Part shown: positions 35,477 to 44,791 of the stretch, piece by piece
Position numbering within the stretch: the first letter of the stretch is position 1
Layout of the letters: each line of letters opens with the position of its first letter
Assembly (NCBI GenBank): GCA_016708315.1
Contig: JADJGC010000006.1
Location: 1-64,000, forward strand
Origin: a bacterium
GTDB taxonomy: Bacteria > Zixibacteria > MSB-5A5 > CAIYYT01
DNA length: 64,000 nucleotides
Reading direction: 5' to 3'
The notes under the pieces: model-generated
What the model was told of the DNA's origin: nothing
The model's input: only the letters and a program-made list of their open reading frames with translations
Database searches by the model: none
Translations under genes and position numbers: made by a program

Positions 35477-35638
35477 TTGTACCCCATCGTGGGGACTGAT
35501 GAACAAGTCCTCCCGTGTCATTCTGAACGAAGTGAAGAATCTGTTAGTCTTTGCTACGCAACACGAACAGATCCTTCGCTGCGCTCAGGATGACAGTGCC
35601 TAGGACACTTTCAACACTCCCCGTTGGCTGGGGTACAA
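35477..35638. mobile_element. 162-bp element with nested inverted repeats (MITE-like)
   Basis: Ends are the perfect inverted repeat TTGTACCCCA (35477-35486) / TGGGGTACAA (35629-35638). Inside, tgtcattctgaac...gaatctg (35516-35543) and cagatccttcgctgcgctcaggatgaca (35568-35595, both written in part) form a second imperfect inverted repeat of a type found dispersed in many bacterial genomes. No ORF. It lies between the HupE operon and the ArsR gene and could terminate the former. Confidence 0.65.
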
Positions 35639-35689
35639 AACTGAATTCCTTCAAAATATTCTCCCAAAATCCCATCACGTAATCACGTC

Positions 35690-35720
35690 CTTACGTATAT
35701 ATCCGTAAGTAGGTACTTAC
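35690..35720. promoter_or_regulatory. Palindromic operator upstream of ArsR gene
   Basis: Two overlapping palindromes: cttacg-N8-cgtaag (35690-35709) and gtaagta-gg-tacttac (35705-35720). They end 13 bases before the ArsR ATG, the normal place for autorepression. A shorter gtaag-ca-cttac site recurs at 36642-36653. Confidence 0.65.
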
Positions 35721-35733
35721 AGAAAGTAAGGAT

Positions 35734-36072
35734 ATGGAAACACGACGTGATGTTTATCAAGCGATTGCCGACCCAACGCGGCGGGAAATCATCAACCTGA
35801 TCGCTCGCAAGTCTCTGAACCTCAACGCGATTGCGGAGAATTTCAGAGTCAGCCGCCCTGCCATTTCGCAGCATATCAAGATTCTGAGCGAGTGCGGATT
35901 GGTCGTGATTGAGCAGCGCGGGCGCGAACGTTTCTGCGAGGCTAATCTTGGGCCGCTCAACGAAGTCGCAGAATGGGTTGAACGGCACCGCAAATTCTGG
36001 ACAGCCAAACTTGATGCGCTCGAAACATTCTTGGACGATTCAAACAAGAAACCAAAGAGGAAGAAACGATGA
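35734..36072 (+). CDS. ArsR-family transcriptional regulator
   Basis: 112 aa winged-helix repressor. The N-terminal helix-turn-helix is clear: IADPTRREIINLI (family start), LNLNAIAENFRVSRPAISQH (recognition helix), IKILSECGLVVIEQRGRERF (wing). No CxC or His metal-site motif is visible, so it is of the SRPBCC-linked (ligand not metal) subgroup rather than a classical arsenic sensor. The stop overlaps the ATG of the next gene (36069-36072), so ArsR and the SRPBCC protein are co-translated. Palindromes at 35690-35720 are the likely autoregulatory operator. Confidence 0.88.
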   Translation: METRRDVYQAIADPTRREIINLIARKSLNLNAIAENFRVSRPAISQHIKILSECGLVVIEQRGRERFCEANLGPLNEVAEWVERHRKFWTAKLDALETFLDDSNKKPKRKKR

Positions 36073-36506
36073 ACAACAATCCCAGCGATCTCATCATCGA
36101 AAAGACCTACAACGCGCCAATCGATCGCGTCTGGCGCGCACTGACCGACCCGGAACAAATGAAGCAGTGGTACTTTGACCTGCCCGGTTTCAAAGCCGAA
36201 GTCGGATACGAATTTTCATTCGTTGTCAGCAACGATAAACATGAGTGGTCTCACCTGTGCAAAGTCACGGAAGTCAAACCCAAGAAGCTTATTGCCTACA
36301 CATGGCGATATGACGGCTACAGCGGCGACTCGCTGGTGCGTTTCGAGCTGTTCGATGAGGGCGGCAAAACGCGGCTGGTGTTGACTCATTCCGGACTGCA
36401 CACCTTCCCTGCTGATGTCGAAGCGCTCAAGCGCGAGAACTTCGTTGCTGGCTGGACCGAATTCGTTAACATCTCACTGGCGAAATTCCTGCACGAAATC
36501 AATTAA
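36069..36506 (+). CDS. SRPBCC/AHSA1-domain protein
   Basis: 145 aa with the START-like fold of the AHSA1 family: IIEKTYNAPIDRVWRALTDP at the N-terminus, QMKQWYFDLPGFKAEVGYEF, LIAYTWRYDG, then LVRFELFDEGGKTRLVLTHS and FVAGWTEFVNISLAKFL at the C-terminal helix. Such proteins bind small hydrophobic ligands. Translationally coupled to the ArsR gene, a widespread pairing in which the SRPBCC protein is thought to be co-regulated or to modulate the response. Ligand unknown. Confidence 0.88.
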   Translation: MNNNPSDLIIEKTYNAPIDRVWRALTDPEQMKQWYFDLPGFKAEVGYEFSFVVSNDKHEWSHLCKVTEVKPKKLIAYTWRYDGYSGDSLVRFELFDEGGKTRLVLTHSGLHTFPADVEALKRENFVAGWTEFVNISLAKFLHEIN

Positions 36507-36641
36507 CACCTCGTTCTACCCGCAACTTGCCGGCCGGAGGACAATTCCGGTCGGCAGTTCGCGAACTCTTCCCGACCGATCACGAAGCAGCATTGGGCGC
36601 ACGCCCCCGGTATTCGTAATAGTTTGAGTTAATCGTTTTAT

Positions 36642-36653
36642 GTAAGCACTTAC
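36642..36653. promoter_or_regulatory. ArsR-operator-like palindrome upstream of M43 peptidase
   Basis: gtaag-ca-cttac, sharing arms with the ArsR operator at 35705-35720. Located 30 bases before the GTG start of the metallopeptidase. A candidate second target of the neighbouring ArsR regulator; the site is short, so chance is possible. Confidence 0.4.
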
Positions 36654-36682
36654 TCATTCTTGTCAGATACAGCGAGGCAAAC

Positions 36683-38623
36683 GTGAAAATCCAGTTTCTT
36701 TTCCTGGTACTGCTGCTTATGGGCTTGCCGTTTAAAGGCTATGCTGCCGAAACGGAAACCCCTCCCCAGCCAGATACAGCGAGATTCCCGGCATGCTTGA
36801 CAAATGAATACATGCAGCTTCTCGATGCAAGTTCTCGGGCGTGTCAAACATACGGCGATTGCGACCTACCATCGGTGCGAGACGCCTCAATTCCGGCTAC
36901 TAACAAACCGTTTCAGATCATTCGCACCTACATTCATATCCTCGCCAACGATGACGGTTCAAATCCTGCAACAAACTTGGCAACCATTACGGCGCAGATG
37001 GCCACACTCAACGACATCTTTGCAGAACATCGCTTGCGTTTCATTTGGGAATGGCGAATCGACAACTCAACTCAATTTCGAAATCTTGCGCAATTACTCG
37101 GCGGTGAAGCAGATCAGATGAAGGCGGCTTTGGCATATCAAACCGACAGGTACTTGAACATTTACGTCACCAACACGAATCCTCAAGGCGGCACTGGCGT
37201 GTTTGCATTCCTTCCTGCGGCGCTTGGTCCACTCGGCGGTGTGGTGGCGGACGATAGCTGGTTCTATGGCGGCGGCAAGCTACTGGTTCATGAAGTCGGT
37301 CACGTTCTTGGATTGTATCACACCCAACATGGCGTATCCGAGGTCGCGGCCTGTGGCGAATGCTACGAGTCAGTTGACGCCAACGATAGAGATTTTACCG
37401 GAGACTTCTGCTCTGACACTGATCCAACACCGATTAACTTTAGCTGCAGTCCGCCCGGCGGTAACGATGAGTGCTCGGATCTTCCCTGGGGGCTGACCAT
37501 GACACAGAACTACATGGGCTATGCCAACGAAGCCTGCCAGAGTGAGTTCACGCTGCAACAGTCCGGTCGCATGCATTGTTGGATCGCCGCACGCTTGGCC
37601 GGCTGGCTGGAGTGCGACGCGGTTGTTCCTTCCAACGGCACTGCTACTGCAAACGACCCTGACTTCGACAGTTGGGGTAATTCTACCGACAATTGCCCCA
37701 GTGCATTCAATGCCTGTCAGGAGGACATTGATGGCGACGGCACCGGCGATGCTTGCGATGATGACATGGACGGCGACATGATCGCCAATTCAATCGACAA
37801 CTGCCCAATGGTAGTGAACGTTGATCAGATCGATACCGATGGCGACCAGCGCGGCGATGTTTGTGACAATTGCGTTTCGACACCGAATTTTGAACAAGCT
37901 GATGTTGATGGGGATGGTATCGGCGATGCTTGCGACCAATGCACCGATACCGACGGATACGGCTATGCTAATCCCGGCTTTGCAGCGTCGACATGTCCGA
38001 CCGACAATTGTCCGGAAGACGCAAATGTGGCGCAGACTGACACCGACAACGACGATTTCGGCGATGCCTGCGACAATTGCCCGTTGGCCGCAAACATTGA
38101 TCAATATGACGAGAACGACGACGGAGTCGGTGATGCCTGCGATGGACAACTTCACATTCAAGCTTATGACATACCTGATGCTGTTCGCGGCGAGGAGTAT
38201 GCGTACCAATTCACAGCAGTCGGAGGCGTAGCGCCATACATTTGGCAGTTCTTCGGTGGTGATGTCCCGTTCGGAATGGACTTTATCAATGGTGAGCTGT
38301 TTGGGTCGCCCGCGCTGGCTGGAACATATTACTTTACGGTGAAATGTTTCGACTCAGGTAATCCGCAGAAGTCCGACACATACGCAGCTACGGTTGTGGT
38401 TGTGAACCCGCCCTATGTTTGCGGGGATGCCAACGGTTCGCTCAGTGTCTCCATCTCGGACGCCGTGTACCTGATCAGCTATATCTTCGGTGGTGGACCG
38501 CAACCGCAGCCACTTCTCGCTGGTGATGTCGACTGCAGCAACACAATCACGATTTCTGATGCGGTTTATCTGATAGGTCACATTTTTGGCGGCGGTGCTT
38601 CGCCGTGTGCCGGATGCCCGTAA
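36683..38623 (+). CDS. Secreted M43-like metallopeptidase with TSP3 repeats and dockerin-like tail
   Basis: 646 aa. GTG start at 36683 after GCGAGG. Signal peptide (MKIQFLFLVLLLMGLPF, cleaved near AYAA-type site). Metzincin catalytic motif HEVGHVLGLYH (203-213), with a Met-turn candidate in NYMGYANE, as in pappalysin/M43 peptidases. Thrombospondin type-3 Ca-binding repeats follow (about 325-475; for example DIDGDGTGDACDDDMDGD, DNCPMVVNVDQIDTDGD). Then a He_PIG-type Ig domain (about 495-580; YAYQFTAVGGVAPYIWQFFG) and a dockerin-like pair (GDANGSLSVSISDAVYLISY, GDVDCSNTITISDAVYLIGH). Likely secreted protease of protein substrates. Single gene, promoter site at 36642 may be under ArsR control. 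Confidence 0.85.
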   Translation: MKIQFLFLVLLLMGLPFKGYAAETETPPQPDTARFPACLTNEYMQLLDASSRACQTYGDCDLPSVRDASIPATNKPFQIIRTYIHILANDDGSNPATNLATITAQMATLNDIFAEHRLRFIWEWRIDNSTQFRNLAQLLGGEADQMKAALAYQTDRYLNIYVTNTNPQGGTGVFAFLPAALGPLGGVVADDSWFYGGGKLLVHEVGHVLGLYHTQHGVSEVAACGECYESVDANDRDFTGDFCSDTDPTPINFSCSPPGGNDECSDLPWGLTMTQNYMGYANEACQSEFTLQQSGRMHCWIAARLAGWLECDAVVPSNGTATANDPDFDSWGNSTDNCPSAFNACQEDIDGDGTGDACDDDMDGDMIANSIDNCPMVVNVDQIDTDGDQRGDVCDNCVSTPNFEQADVDGDGIGDACDQCTDTDGYGYANPGFAASTCPTDNCPEDANVAQTDTDNDDFGDACDNCPLAANIDQYDENDDGVGDACDGQLHIQAYDIPDAVRGEEYAYQFTAVGGVAPYIWQFFGGDVPFGMDFINGELFGSPALAGTYYFTVKCFDSGNPQKSDTYAATVVVVNPPYVCGDANGSLSVSISDAVYLISYIFGGGPQPQPLLAGDVDCSNTITISDAVYLIGHIFGGGASPCAGCP

Positions 38624-38659
38624 AGATCAATCTTGCTTGGTTGAGCTCACCACAAAAAA

Positions 38660-38685
38660 ACCGGGAGTCACTACAGACTCCCGGT
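38660..38685. terminator. Terminator-like hairpin after M43 gene
   Basis: accgggagtc (38660-38669) pairs with gactcccggt (38676-38685) around a 6-base loop. The A-run lies on the left, giving a T-run only on the minus strand, so its use as a plus-strand terminator is imperfect. Confidence 0.5.
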
Positions 38686-38759
38686 CTCCATCCATTGTTC
38701 TAAATCAACTTGCCTGGCACTAGACGGCCCTGGTAGCACTCCTATCAAGTTGATTATCA

Positions 38760-38787
38760 TTGACAATCATAGTTGTTTTGGTATACT
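38760..38787 (+). promoter_or_regulatory. Sigma-70-type promoter
   Basis: TTGACA (38760-38765), a 16-base spacer and TATACT (38782-38787). Near-consensus. Drives the gene starting at 38967. Confidence 0.7.
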
Positions 38788-38966
38788 ATTAGTATCCTTA
38801 CTGCTTGTCGGTTTGCCGTCGCTATGACGGTCTATACTCATAGCTTAGCAAATTATTATTCGACATGCAGGGTTGCAGGCACTCCGACGATTGTCTCACT
38901 CTCCAATCTCGCATCCGCCCAGGGTTCCGGCATCCCGGCTATCAACCTTTCAGGATGGAGAACAAT

Positions 38967-40448
38967 ATGAGACCTCGACTCACGACACTTCTTCTGCTTA
39001 TGGCAATCATCGCGGCGGGGACTCTGAATGCGGAAGTTCCTGGCAAGATCAGCTATCAGGGGCGCTTGACTGACAACATCGGATTACCGCTCAACGGCCA
39101 ACATTCGCTGACATTCAAGATCTATACTGATGCCGCCGGGCTCGGACAGGTCTGGACCGAAACGCAAAGTGGTGTGGTGGTAACAAATGGACTGTTTAGC
39201 GTCATCCTCGGCTCCGTCACCCCAATTCCGCTCAATGCCTTCGAGGGTCAGACCTGCTATCTCGGAATCGCAATTGACGGCGGGATACAACTCTTGCCAT
39301 TGCATCTGATGGTGAGTACGCCCTACGCATTCCGCGCCGACATTGCCGACGGCACGCTTGGCGGAGGCTGGTCTGATGGCGCGAACGTCTGGCTTGAGAA
39401 TTCTGACAAGAAGGTCGGAATCGGCACTATGACGCCAAGCTATAAACTCGATGTCGTGGCAGCGCGTGCCTCGATTCGCTAATCCCGGCTCGGCTCGCTT
39501 CAGCGATGGCCGCTACCTCTACGGGAACCAAACCAGCGGCGTGGCAATTGACTTGCGGAATTGACGGAGGCGGCCGAGCTCTTCACGACGGGACCTCTAT
39601 AGGCTACCTCGGCCGACGGCGACGGCAGCGGCGGTATTGGACGAGCAGGGACAATGGCTTTGTCGTGGACGGCAACTTAGCGGGGACCAACGACGGATCG
39701 GACCGTGGCGATCTTCAACCTGGGCGACAGCGGCGATTCTTCGGTAATGCTGCCTTCCGGGTCGATCAGTCACATCGAATGCCGCAATGAAGCGGGCATT
39801 TCCAACGCAGAACGCTCGACCGGATCAGTCTCTCTTCCAGACGGAGTGGTTACGACTGTACTGACCCGCAGTTGCTATTTCCCTACCGACGGTTGGGTGG
39901 CTGTGATAGGAACCTGCAGTTACGACTTCTGGCATACCAGTGGTGAAACCGAGGAGTTTACATTTGCTGTGTCGAATGTCGCAGGCACTATTCCCGCCGA
40001 CCAAGGGTTTCTCCGAAGGTGCTCCAGTGGTTGGTCGACCTACAATTTCCGTGAGTTCGCAACGATACACGGATACTTCTCGGTCGATGGCGGGCAGCAG
40101 TCACTTTATCTGTTGGGCAAAGCTGCATTCGTTGACGGCGCCTTTGTTAATGACGCCCAGTTGACGATCATGTTCTTCCCAACAAATTACTTCTGGCTGG
40201 GCAAAGGAGATTACGCAGGTAATCCAGAACAAGAGGAGATCGACCAACAGACGCAGTCGCGCATTAACGCCGAGGTTACCAAGTTGCGCGCGGAGTTCGA
40301 AGCCAAGCTCGAGCAAATGCGAATTGAGATGGAGAAGCAGTTAAAGACAGCCGATTCCACGGCAAGTAGTGCGCCCCGCGCTGGGAACGCGAGGTTCGCT
40401 CTCGCACCCGCTCATGCACAATCAATGCGCAGACCCGAACCACGGTAA
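38967..40448 (+). pseudogene. Secreted surface/tail-fibre-like protein, broken by several indels
   Basis: Starts at ATG 38967 (RBS GGATGGAG), signal peptide MRPRLTTLLLLMAIIAAGTL, then a conserved FCB-type N-terminal domain (VPGKISYQGRLTDNIGLPLN, FKIYTDAAGLGQVWTE, YLGIAIDGGIQLLP) and GIGTMTPSYKLDV, the motif that precedes tail-fibre or endosialidase-chaperone-like regions. The frame stops at 39480. Coding continues in other frames (SARFSDGRYLYGNQTSGVAI; DNGFVVDGNLAGTNDGSD) and returns to the first frame at about 39700 (RTVAIFNLGDSGDSSVMLPS), ending with a coiled coil (about 40240-40360). At least three indels are needed between 39470 and 39705. Real decay or poor assembly. Confidence 0.65.
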
Positions 40449-40516
40449 CAAATTGCACAAAAACAGCCGGGAGCCCCTTCTGACTCCCTGCATGAATTCA
40501 CGATTGTGTTGTTACA
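40449..40516. terminator. Short convergent intergenic region
   Basis: Between convergent genes. gggag (40470-40474) and ctccc (40484-40488 region) form a weak hairpin, similar to that at 38660. Possible bidirectional terminator. Confidence 0.35.
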
Positions 40517-42757
40517 TTATTGACACTGCGCCGGTCCACCGGCGAATACGTAGTTGATCAGGTAGACTGCATCAGAGATGTTCACAATTCCACTGCAGTC
40601 GGCATCACCGGCCGCCATCGGATTCGGAGCAGGACCACCGTTGAACACATAGCTAATGATATACACGGCATCGGAGATATTCACTCCGCCCGAATGGTCG
40701 GCATCGCCCGACAAGTATGGCGCCGCGGCAATGTGGAACGAAATCAACTCAGTCTCGTTACCACCCGCAGTGCCTGTCGCGCGAATTGAGACCTGCACAA
40801 GACCAGTATCCACCGGTGTGCCGCTGATGATGCCGTTCGTGGTGTTCAGCGTCAGGCCGGCGGGAAGCGTCCCCGAGATGATACTGAACGAATATGGCGC
40901 CGTTCCGCCGCGCACAGTCACCGTATCAGCATAAGGCTGGAACTGATCTCCATCTTCAAGCTGATCATAGATGATATGCACTGCATACGATTCATTCATC
41001 GTAAGTTTGAGAATCCAATCGTTGCGATCGATGCTGACTGATGTCGGCGGCAACGAAGTCCCGGTCAGATCGAAGACGTAGTCTTGATCGCGGAGAGTAT
41101 TGGATGCCACATAATCATGATTGGTGCCGTTACTGACCGTGAAATCAACATTGTTCATGCGGAACACTGTCGGGCTCGTTGTTTGGTATTGGCGAACATG
41201 AACATAAACGCGGAACGAAGTCGGCGAAGTCTGGTCGTATGTGTACGACATGGCGTACTTCGGGAAATATGTTCCATAGATCCAATCCTGGAAGAACGGA
41301 TGCAGATCCATGCCGGTTACTTCTTCGCAGAGATCGCGGAAATCTTCGGTCGCAACATCGTCCCACTTGTAGCGCGGGTCATCATAGTAGGTTTGAAGGA
41401 TGTCGAAGAATGCAGCATCGCCGACTATTCCGCGAAGCATGTGCAGCACCCACGCGCCTTTGTCGTATACACGGCTGCTAAAGATCGTCCACACGTCTGT
41501 AGTATCAGCGCAATAGATTGTGCCGCCTGAGGTGTATCTCATGCCGTTCATGTAGCTGCGCAGGTCGGTAAACCCGCCGAGACTTTCAAACCACAGCGCT
41601 TCAGTATAAGTTGCGAATCCTTCGTTCATCCAGATGTGGTGCCAATTCCGGCAGGTGATCATATCTCCCCACCATTGGTGTCCCATTTCGTGGACGATAA
41701 TGCCTTGACCGAATGTGTTATTCATAATCGAAGTGTTCGTCTGGTGCTCCATAGCGCCGCCCCAGTTGAACATCGACATCGCGTACTTCTCATTGATGAA
41801 CGGATACAGTCCAAACAGCCGCGAAAGCGTATCGAGCATCGGTACCGTTGGTGCGTAACCAGTCTGCGCTGAACCTAACTGCGAAGGATACACCCAGTAA
41901 TCTACCGGCATAGAGTCATTCGCGGTGTAGTTGAACCATTCGCGCCAATGCGAATAGTTCGACATCGCTAAGCTGACCAAGTACGTGGTGATCGGGTAAC
42001 GGTTCCGCCAATAAGTCGTGCGCGTGCTGTTGCCGTTGTCGATATCGCCCAGCATCGTGCCGTTCGAACTGCAGAACAAATTGCTGGGGTAAGTGATGAT
42101 AATGTCCATCGAGTCGGCTTTGTCATCCGGATAGTCCTTGCAAGGCCACCAGGTTCGCGCCAGATACGGCTCTGAAAGGGTCGTTATCACCGGATTGCCG
42201 CCATAGCTGTCAAATGAGAACGCTTGGAATCCGCCCTCGACCGGGTGACCGCGATAGTAGGTCGTAACGGTAAACACATCACCGGCGTTTTTCGTACTGG
42301 GCAAATTTGCCGTCACGAGGTTTCCGGCCCGCGAGTAAGTCGCAAAACCGCCATCAACTCTGACTGAGTCGACCGTCATGTTGGAATAAAGGTCGATCTG
42401 GCAAAAGGTGACGTTGTCCTGAGTGACCGTGGAGGTCATATCAACGCGACCGGTAATGATCTCTGTCGTCAGATTGACGTTTAAGTCGAGACGATAAAAG
42501 GTCACATCGTACTGGTATTGCGTCGGCAGAGCGCCAAAGATACCAAGCTGTTCCTGCGAATCGCGCTGTTTGGCGAGACGCTCGGCTTTGGCAACTTGCT
42601 CTTGCTGGCGATGTTCGCGCGATTCCTTGATTGCCTGCTCGATTGGCACCTTCTCGAATTCACGTGCAACCGCGATCGAGAAAGTCATAAGAAGCATCGC
42701 AGCCGTCACCAAGATGCGCGGCACTATTTTCAACGTTAAACAAGACTTGGCAGGCAC
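40517..42757 (-). CDS. Secreted M1-family aminopeptidase with Ig-like domain and dockerin-like tail
   Basis: About 746 aa. The GTG at 42757 is chosen because GGAGG sits just upstream (an earlier TTG at 42781 would leave the signal peptide poorly placed). Signal peptide follows (LVTAAMLLMTFSIAVA). Zinc ligands: HEMGH at 364-368 and Glu387 in WMNEGFATY (numbers from the longer start), 18 residues apart as in M1. Substrate loop NWGGAMEHQT (341-348) is the bacterial version of GAMEN. N-terminal M1 beta saddle (YDVTFYRLDLNVNLTTEIIT). After the catalytic region come a He_PIG-like Ig domain (about 600-685) and two dockerin-type repeats (GDADHSGGVNISDAVYIISY and DADCSGIVNISDAVYLINYV). Single gene with promoter at 42925-42952. 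Confidence 0.9.
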   Translation of the reverse strand: MPAKSCLTLKIVPRILVTAAMLLMTFSIAVAREFEKVPIEQAIKESREHRQQEQVAKAERLAKQRDSQEQLGIFGALPTQYQYDVTFYRLDLNVNLTTEIITGRVDMTSTVTQDNVTFCQIDLYSNMTVDSVRVDGGFATYSRAGNLVTANLPSTKNAGDVFTVTTYYRGHPVEGGFQAFSFDSYGGNPVITTLSEPYLARTWWPCKDYPDDKADSMDIIITYPSNLFCSSNGTMLGDIDNGNSTRTTYWRNRYPITTYLVSLAMSNYSHWREWFNYTANDSMPVDYWVYPSQLGSAQTGYAPTVPMLDTLSRLFGLYPFINEKYAMSMFNWGGAMEHQTNTSIMNNTFGQGIIVHEMGHQWWGDMITCRNWHHIWMNEGFATYTEALWFESLGGFTDLRSYMNGMRYTSGGTIYCADTTDVWTIFSSRVYDKGAWVLHMLRGIVGDAAFFDILQTYYDDPRYKWDDVATEDFRDLCEEVTGMDLHPFFQDWIYGTYFPKYAMSYTYDQTSPTSFRVYVHVRQYQTTSPTVFRMNNVDFTVSNGTNHDYVASNTLRDQDYVFDLTGTSLPPTSVSIDRNDWILKLTMNESYAVHIIYDQLEDGDQFQPYADTVTVRGGTAPYSFSIISGTLPAGLTLNTTNGIISGTPVDTGLVQVSIRATGTAGGNETELISFHIAAAPYLSGDADHSGGVNISDAVYIISYVFNGGPAPNPMAAGDADCSGIVNISDAVYLINYVFAGGPAQCQ

Positions 42758-43199
42758 ACATTCCTCCAGTTTCTGCTCCAAATAATTGCAGTGCAGTGGT
42801 TTAATGCTCGGGATGTATTGGATTGATTGCCGATTGGCACGTGGTTCCTAACCTTGGCTCAGGTGTGAAGTAGCTTAATTATCGGCGAACAATGCCCCGT
42901 TCGCCACCTAGATCGCAATGGATTAATATAGCAATTTCGACAAATTAGTCAAGGAAGGGCTTGAGCCATTTCGGTGCGTCTTTCAGGACTCCGAAGATCG
43001 TTTCCCGCCGGCGCCGGGCACCGGGATATCCCGTGATAAACGAGCCCAGAGAGAAATAGAGTATTTCATTGACTAAGTAGACGCATAAACACTTATTTGT
43101 TGCGCTTGGGGACCACTGCCTCTAATCCCGGTGATTTGATGCAGCCGATGCCCGGTACCCGAAAGCACGACAATCTAACTCCTACAAAATGAGGTGATT
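42758..43199. other. Divergent intergenic region between M1 peptidase and TAP-type hydrolase
   Basis: 442 bases. Holds the M1 promoter (42925-42952, minus) and the leader of the hydrolase (RBS GAGGTG at 43191-43196). No other feature recognised apart from a GC-rich patch near 43005-43040. Confidence 0.6.
42925..42952 (-). promoter_or_regulatory. Sigma-70-type promoter of M1 peptidase gene
   Basis: Minus strand: TTGACT (42952-42947), a 16-base spacer and TATATT (42930-42925). About 165 bases upstream of the start. Confidence 0.65.
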
Positions 43200-44750
43200 A
43201 TGACTTCGGCCCAAATGGATATCCGAAGCTCACAGACGGCCATATTCTTGTTGTCCTTACTTGCTCTTGTTGCATTGCAGTATGCAGATGGCAATTGCCG
43301 TACGATTGCCACTGACTACAGATGCAATTGCGTCGAGATTGGACTCGACTCGGTCTGGGCCGACACGAATGATGTTAGTTGTTATCGAATTCCAGTTCAT
43401 AGAAATCCCGCAAAGTCAAATGGTGCCTCCTATTCTTTGGCTGCAGTCGTGGCGCACTCCAAAGGGAGCAATCCGCAGCAACCGGTTCTCTATCTTCACG
43501 GTGGTCCGGGCATTGCCACCTTGAGCAACTGCGAACGGTATCTGAAGTCAGAAACATTCATGCAATTGAGAGAGAGTCATCCGATAGTGTTCTTTGACTA
43601 TCGCGGCACAGGGTGGTCCGAGCCAAAAATGTGCGACGGGCTTGACAGCATTCTCAACAGTCTCTCTAGAGAAGAACTGCCGCTCGCAGAAGCAATCAAG
43701 AGAAACGTCGCAGCATACAGCGATTGCAAGGACAAACTCGTAAATCAGGGTATCGATGTTGCAGATTTCTCGTCACTTCAATCTGCTGCCGATGCGGAAG
43801 GAATAAGAATTGCACTTGGCATTGATTCTTGGAACGTCTACGGTGTCTCACATGGAACTACAGTTGCCCTGTATTTGATGCGATCCTTCCCGGAAGCTAT
43901 TCGTGCCGTCATAGTTGACTCACCTTTTCCTCCGAACGCGCCTTGGTTGGATTACGTTCATCCGTTTGATACCTGCTTCAAAGTAATAGAAGCAGATCTG
44001 CGAAGAGACACGACTTACGCGAGGGTATTCCCTTCCATTCGGACCGACTTCGTTAAAATCGCCGAGCGCTTGCGCACAGCACCGTTAAAGATTTCGGCCG
44101 AGCAATCGGAAGGCACCTCTGCCCGCTCAATCGTGCTCAGAGAATCGGATTTTGCCTGGAGCATTTGGTCAGCCATGATAAATCCCAAGTATATTCGATT
44201 TGTGCCGATGTTGCTTAAAGAGGTGGCAGCAGGAAACGACTCTCTGCTTAGCCAATGGATGATGTACTTCAATGATCCTGATTCTTTTGGAGAATTTTCA
44301 AACGCGCAAAGCAGAGCTATTATGTGTTATGAGGGCAAGCCGCGTTTTGAAGAGGAAAGCGAAGCGTATCTGCTGAGAGCATTTCCTGATTTCTCTTCCT
44401 TCATTATCCTCGGCATGGATGAGGCTATCTGTGAGGTAATGCGACCACAATCCCCACCCGAAGGTTACTTCCGGGCCGTGGAAAGCGAGATTCCTACTCT
44501 GATTCTTGCGGGGGAGTTTGACCCCGTTTGCCCGCCATTGTTCGCAGAGATAACTTCGGCAACCTTGCCCAAGTCGACAGTAATTATTGTGCCCGGCGCT
44601 TCTCATGCAGCTATCAATGCAGACAACTGCATTCGAACAATAGCGACAGACTTTCTTCTTGAGCCCAACAAACAGCCAAATACTGAATGCGTGGCTAAGA
44701 GAGAGAAGATAAAATATGTCACCACTGCTATCGACCGATTCCCACAATGA
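43200..44750 (+). CDS. Secreted alpha/beta hydrolase, TAP/proline-iminopeptidase-like
   Basis: 516 aa from ATG 43200 (RBS GAGGTG). Signal peptide (about 1-32, IFLLSLLALVALQYADG). The fold shows oxyanion-hole HGGPG (in YLHGGPGIATLSN), nucleophile elbow GVSHGTT (Ser in GxSxG), acid in LAGEFDPVCPP and His in PGASHAAIN, the full catalytic triad of TAP-type (tripeptidyl aminopeptidase-like) hydrolases. Many Cys residues suggest extracytoplasmic disulfides. Predicted to cleave small peptides or esters. A second, diverged member lies at 53251-54732. Single gene, convergent with the transporter gene. Confidence 0.85.
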   Translation: MTSAQMDIRSSQTAIFLLSLLALVALQYADGNCRTIATDYRCNCVEIGLDSVWADTNDVSCYRIPVHRNPAKSNGASYSLAAVVAHSKGSNPQQPVLYLHGGPGIATLSNCERYLKSETFMQLRESHPIVFFDYRGTGWSEPKMCDGLDSILNSLSREELPLAEAIKRNVAAYSDCKDKLVNQGIDVADFSSLQSAADAEGIRIALGIDSWNVYGVSHGTTVALYLMRSFPEAIRAVIVDSPFPPNAPWLDYVHPFDTCFKVIEADLRRDTTYARVFPSIRTDFVKIAERLRTAPLKISAEQSEGTSARSIVLRESDFAWSIWSAMINPKYIRFVPMLLKEVAAGNDSLLSQWMMYFNDPDSFGEFSNAQSRAIMCYEGKPRFEEESEAYLLRAFPDFSSFIILGMDEAICEVMRPQSPPEGYFRAVESEIPTLILAGEFDPVCPPLFAEITSATLPKSTVIIVPGASHAAINADNCIRTIATDFLLEPNKQPNTECVAKREKIKYVTTAIDRFPQ

Positions 44751-44791
44751 TTATGAGAATCGGCAATAGCCGTCGTGCCTAATCGTCAATC

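Larger units (their letters stand above)
38624..38966. other. Intergenic gap with hairpin, promoter and leader
   Basis: Contains the hairpin at 38660-38685, the strong promoter at 38760-38787 and about 180 bases of untranslated leader before ATG 38967. No gene recognised; upstream in-frame extensions of the next ORF (to 38865) have no signal or RBS. Confidence 0.6.

Noticed and set aside
42012..42900. GAMEH instead of GAMEN in the M1 peptidase as a catalytic defect
   Set aside because: Many bacterial M1 enzymes carry GAMEHQT at this site; zinc ligands and Glu are intact, so activity is expected.
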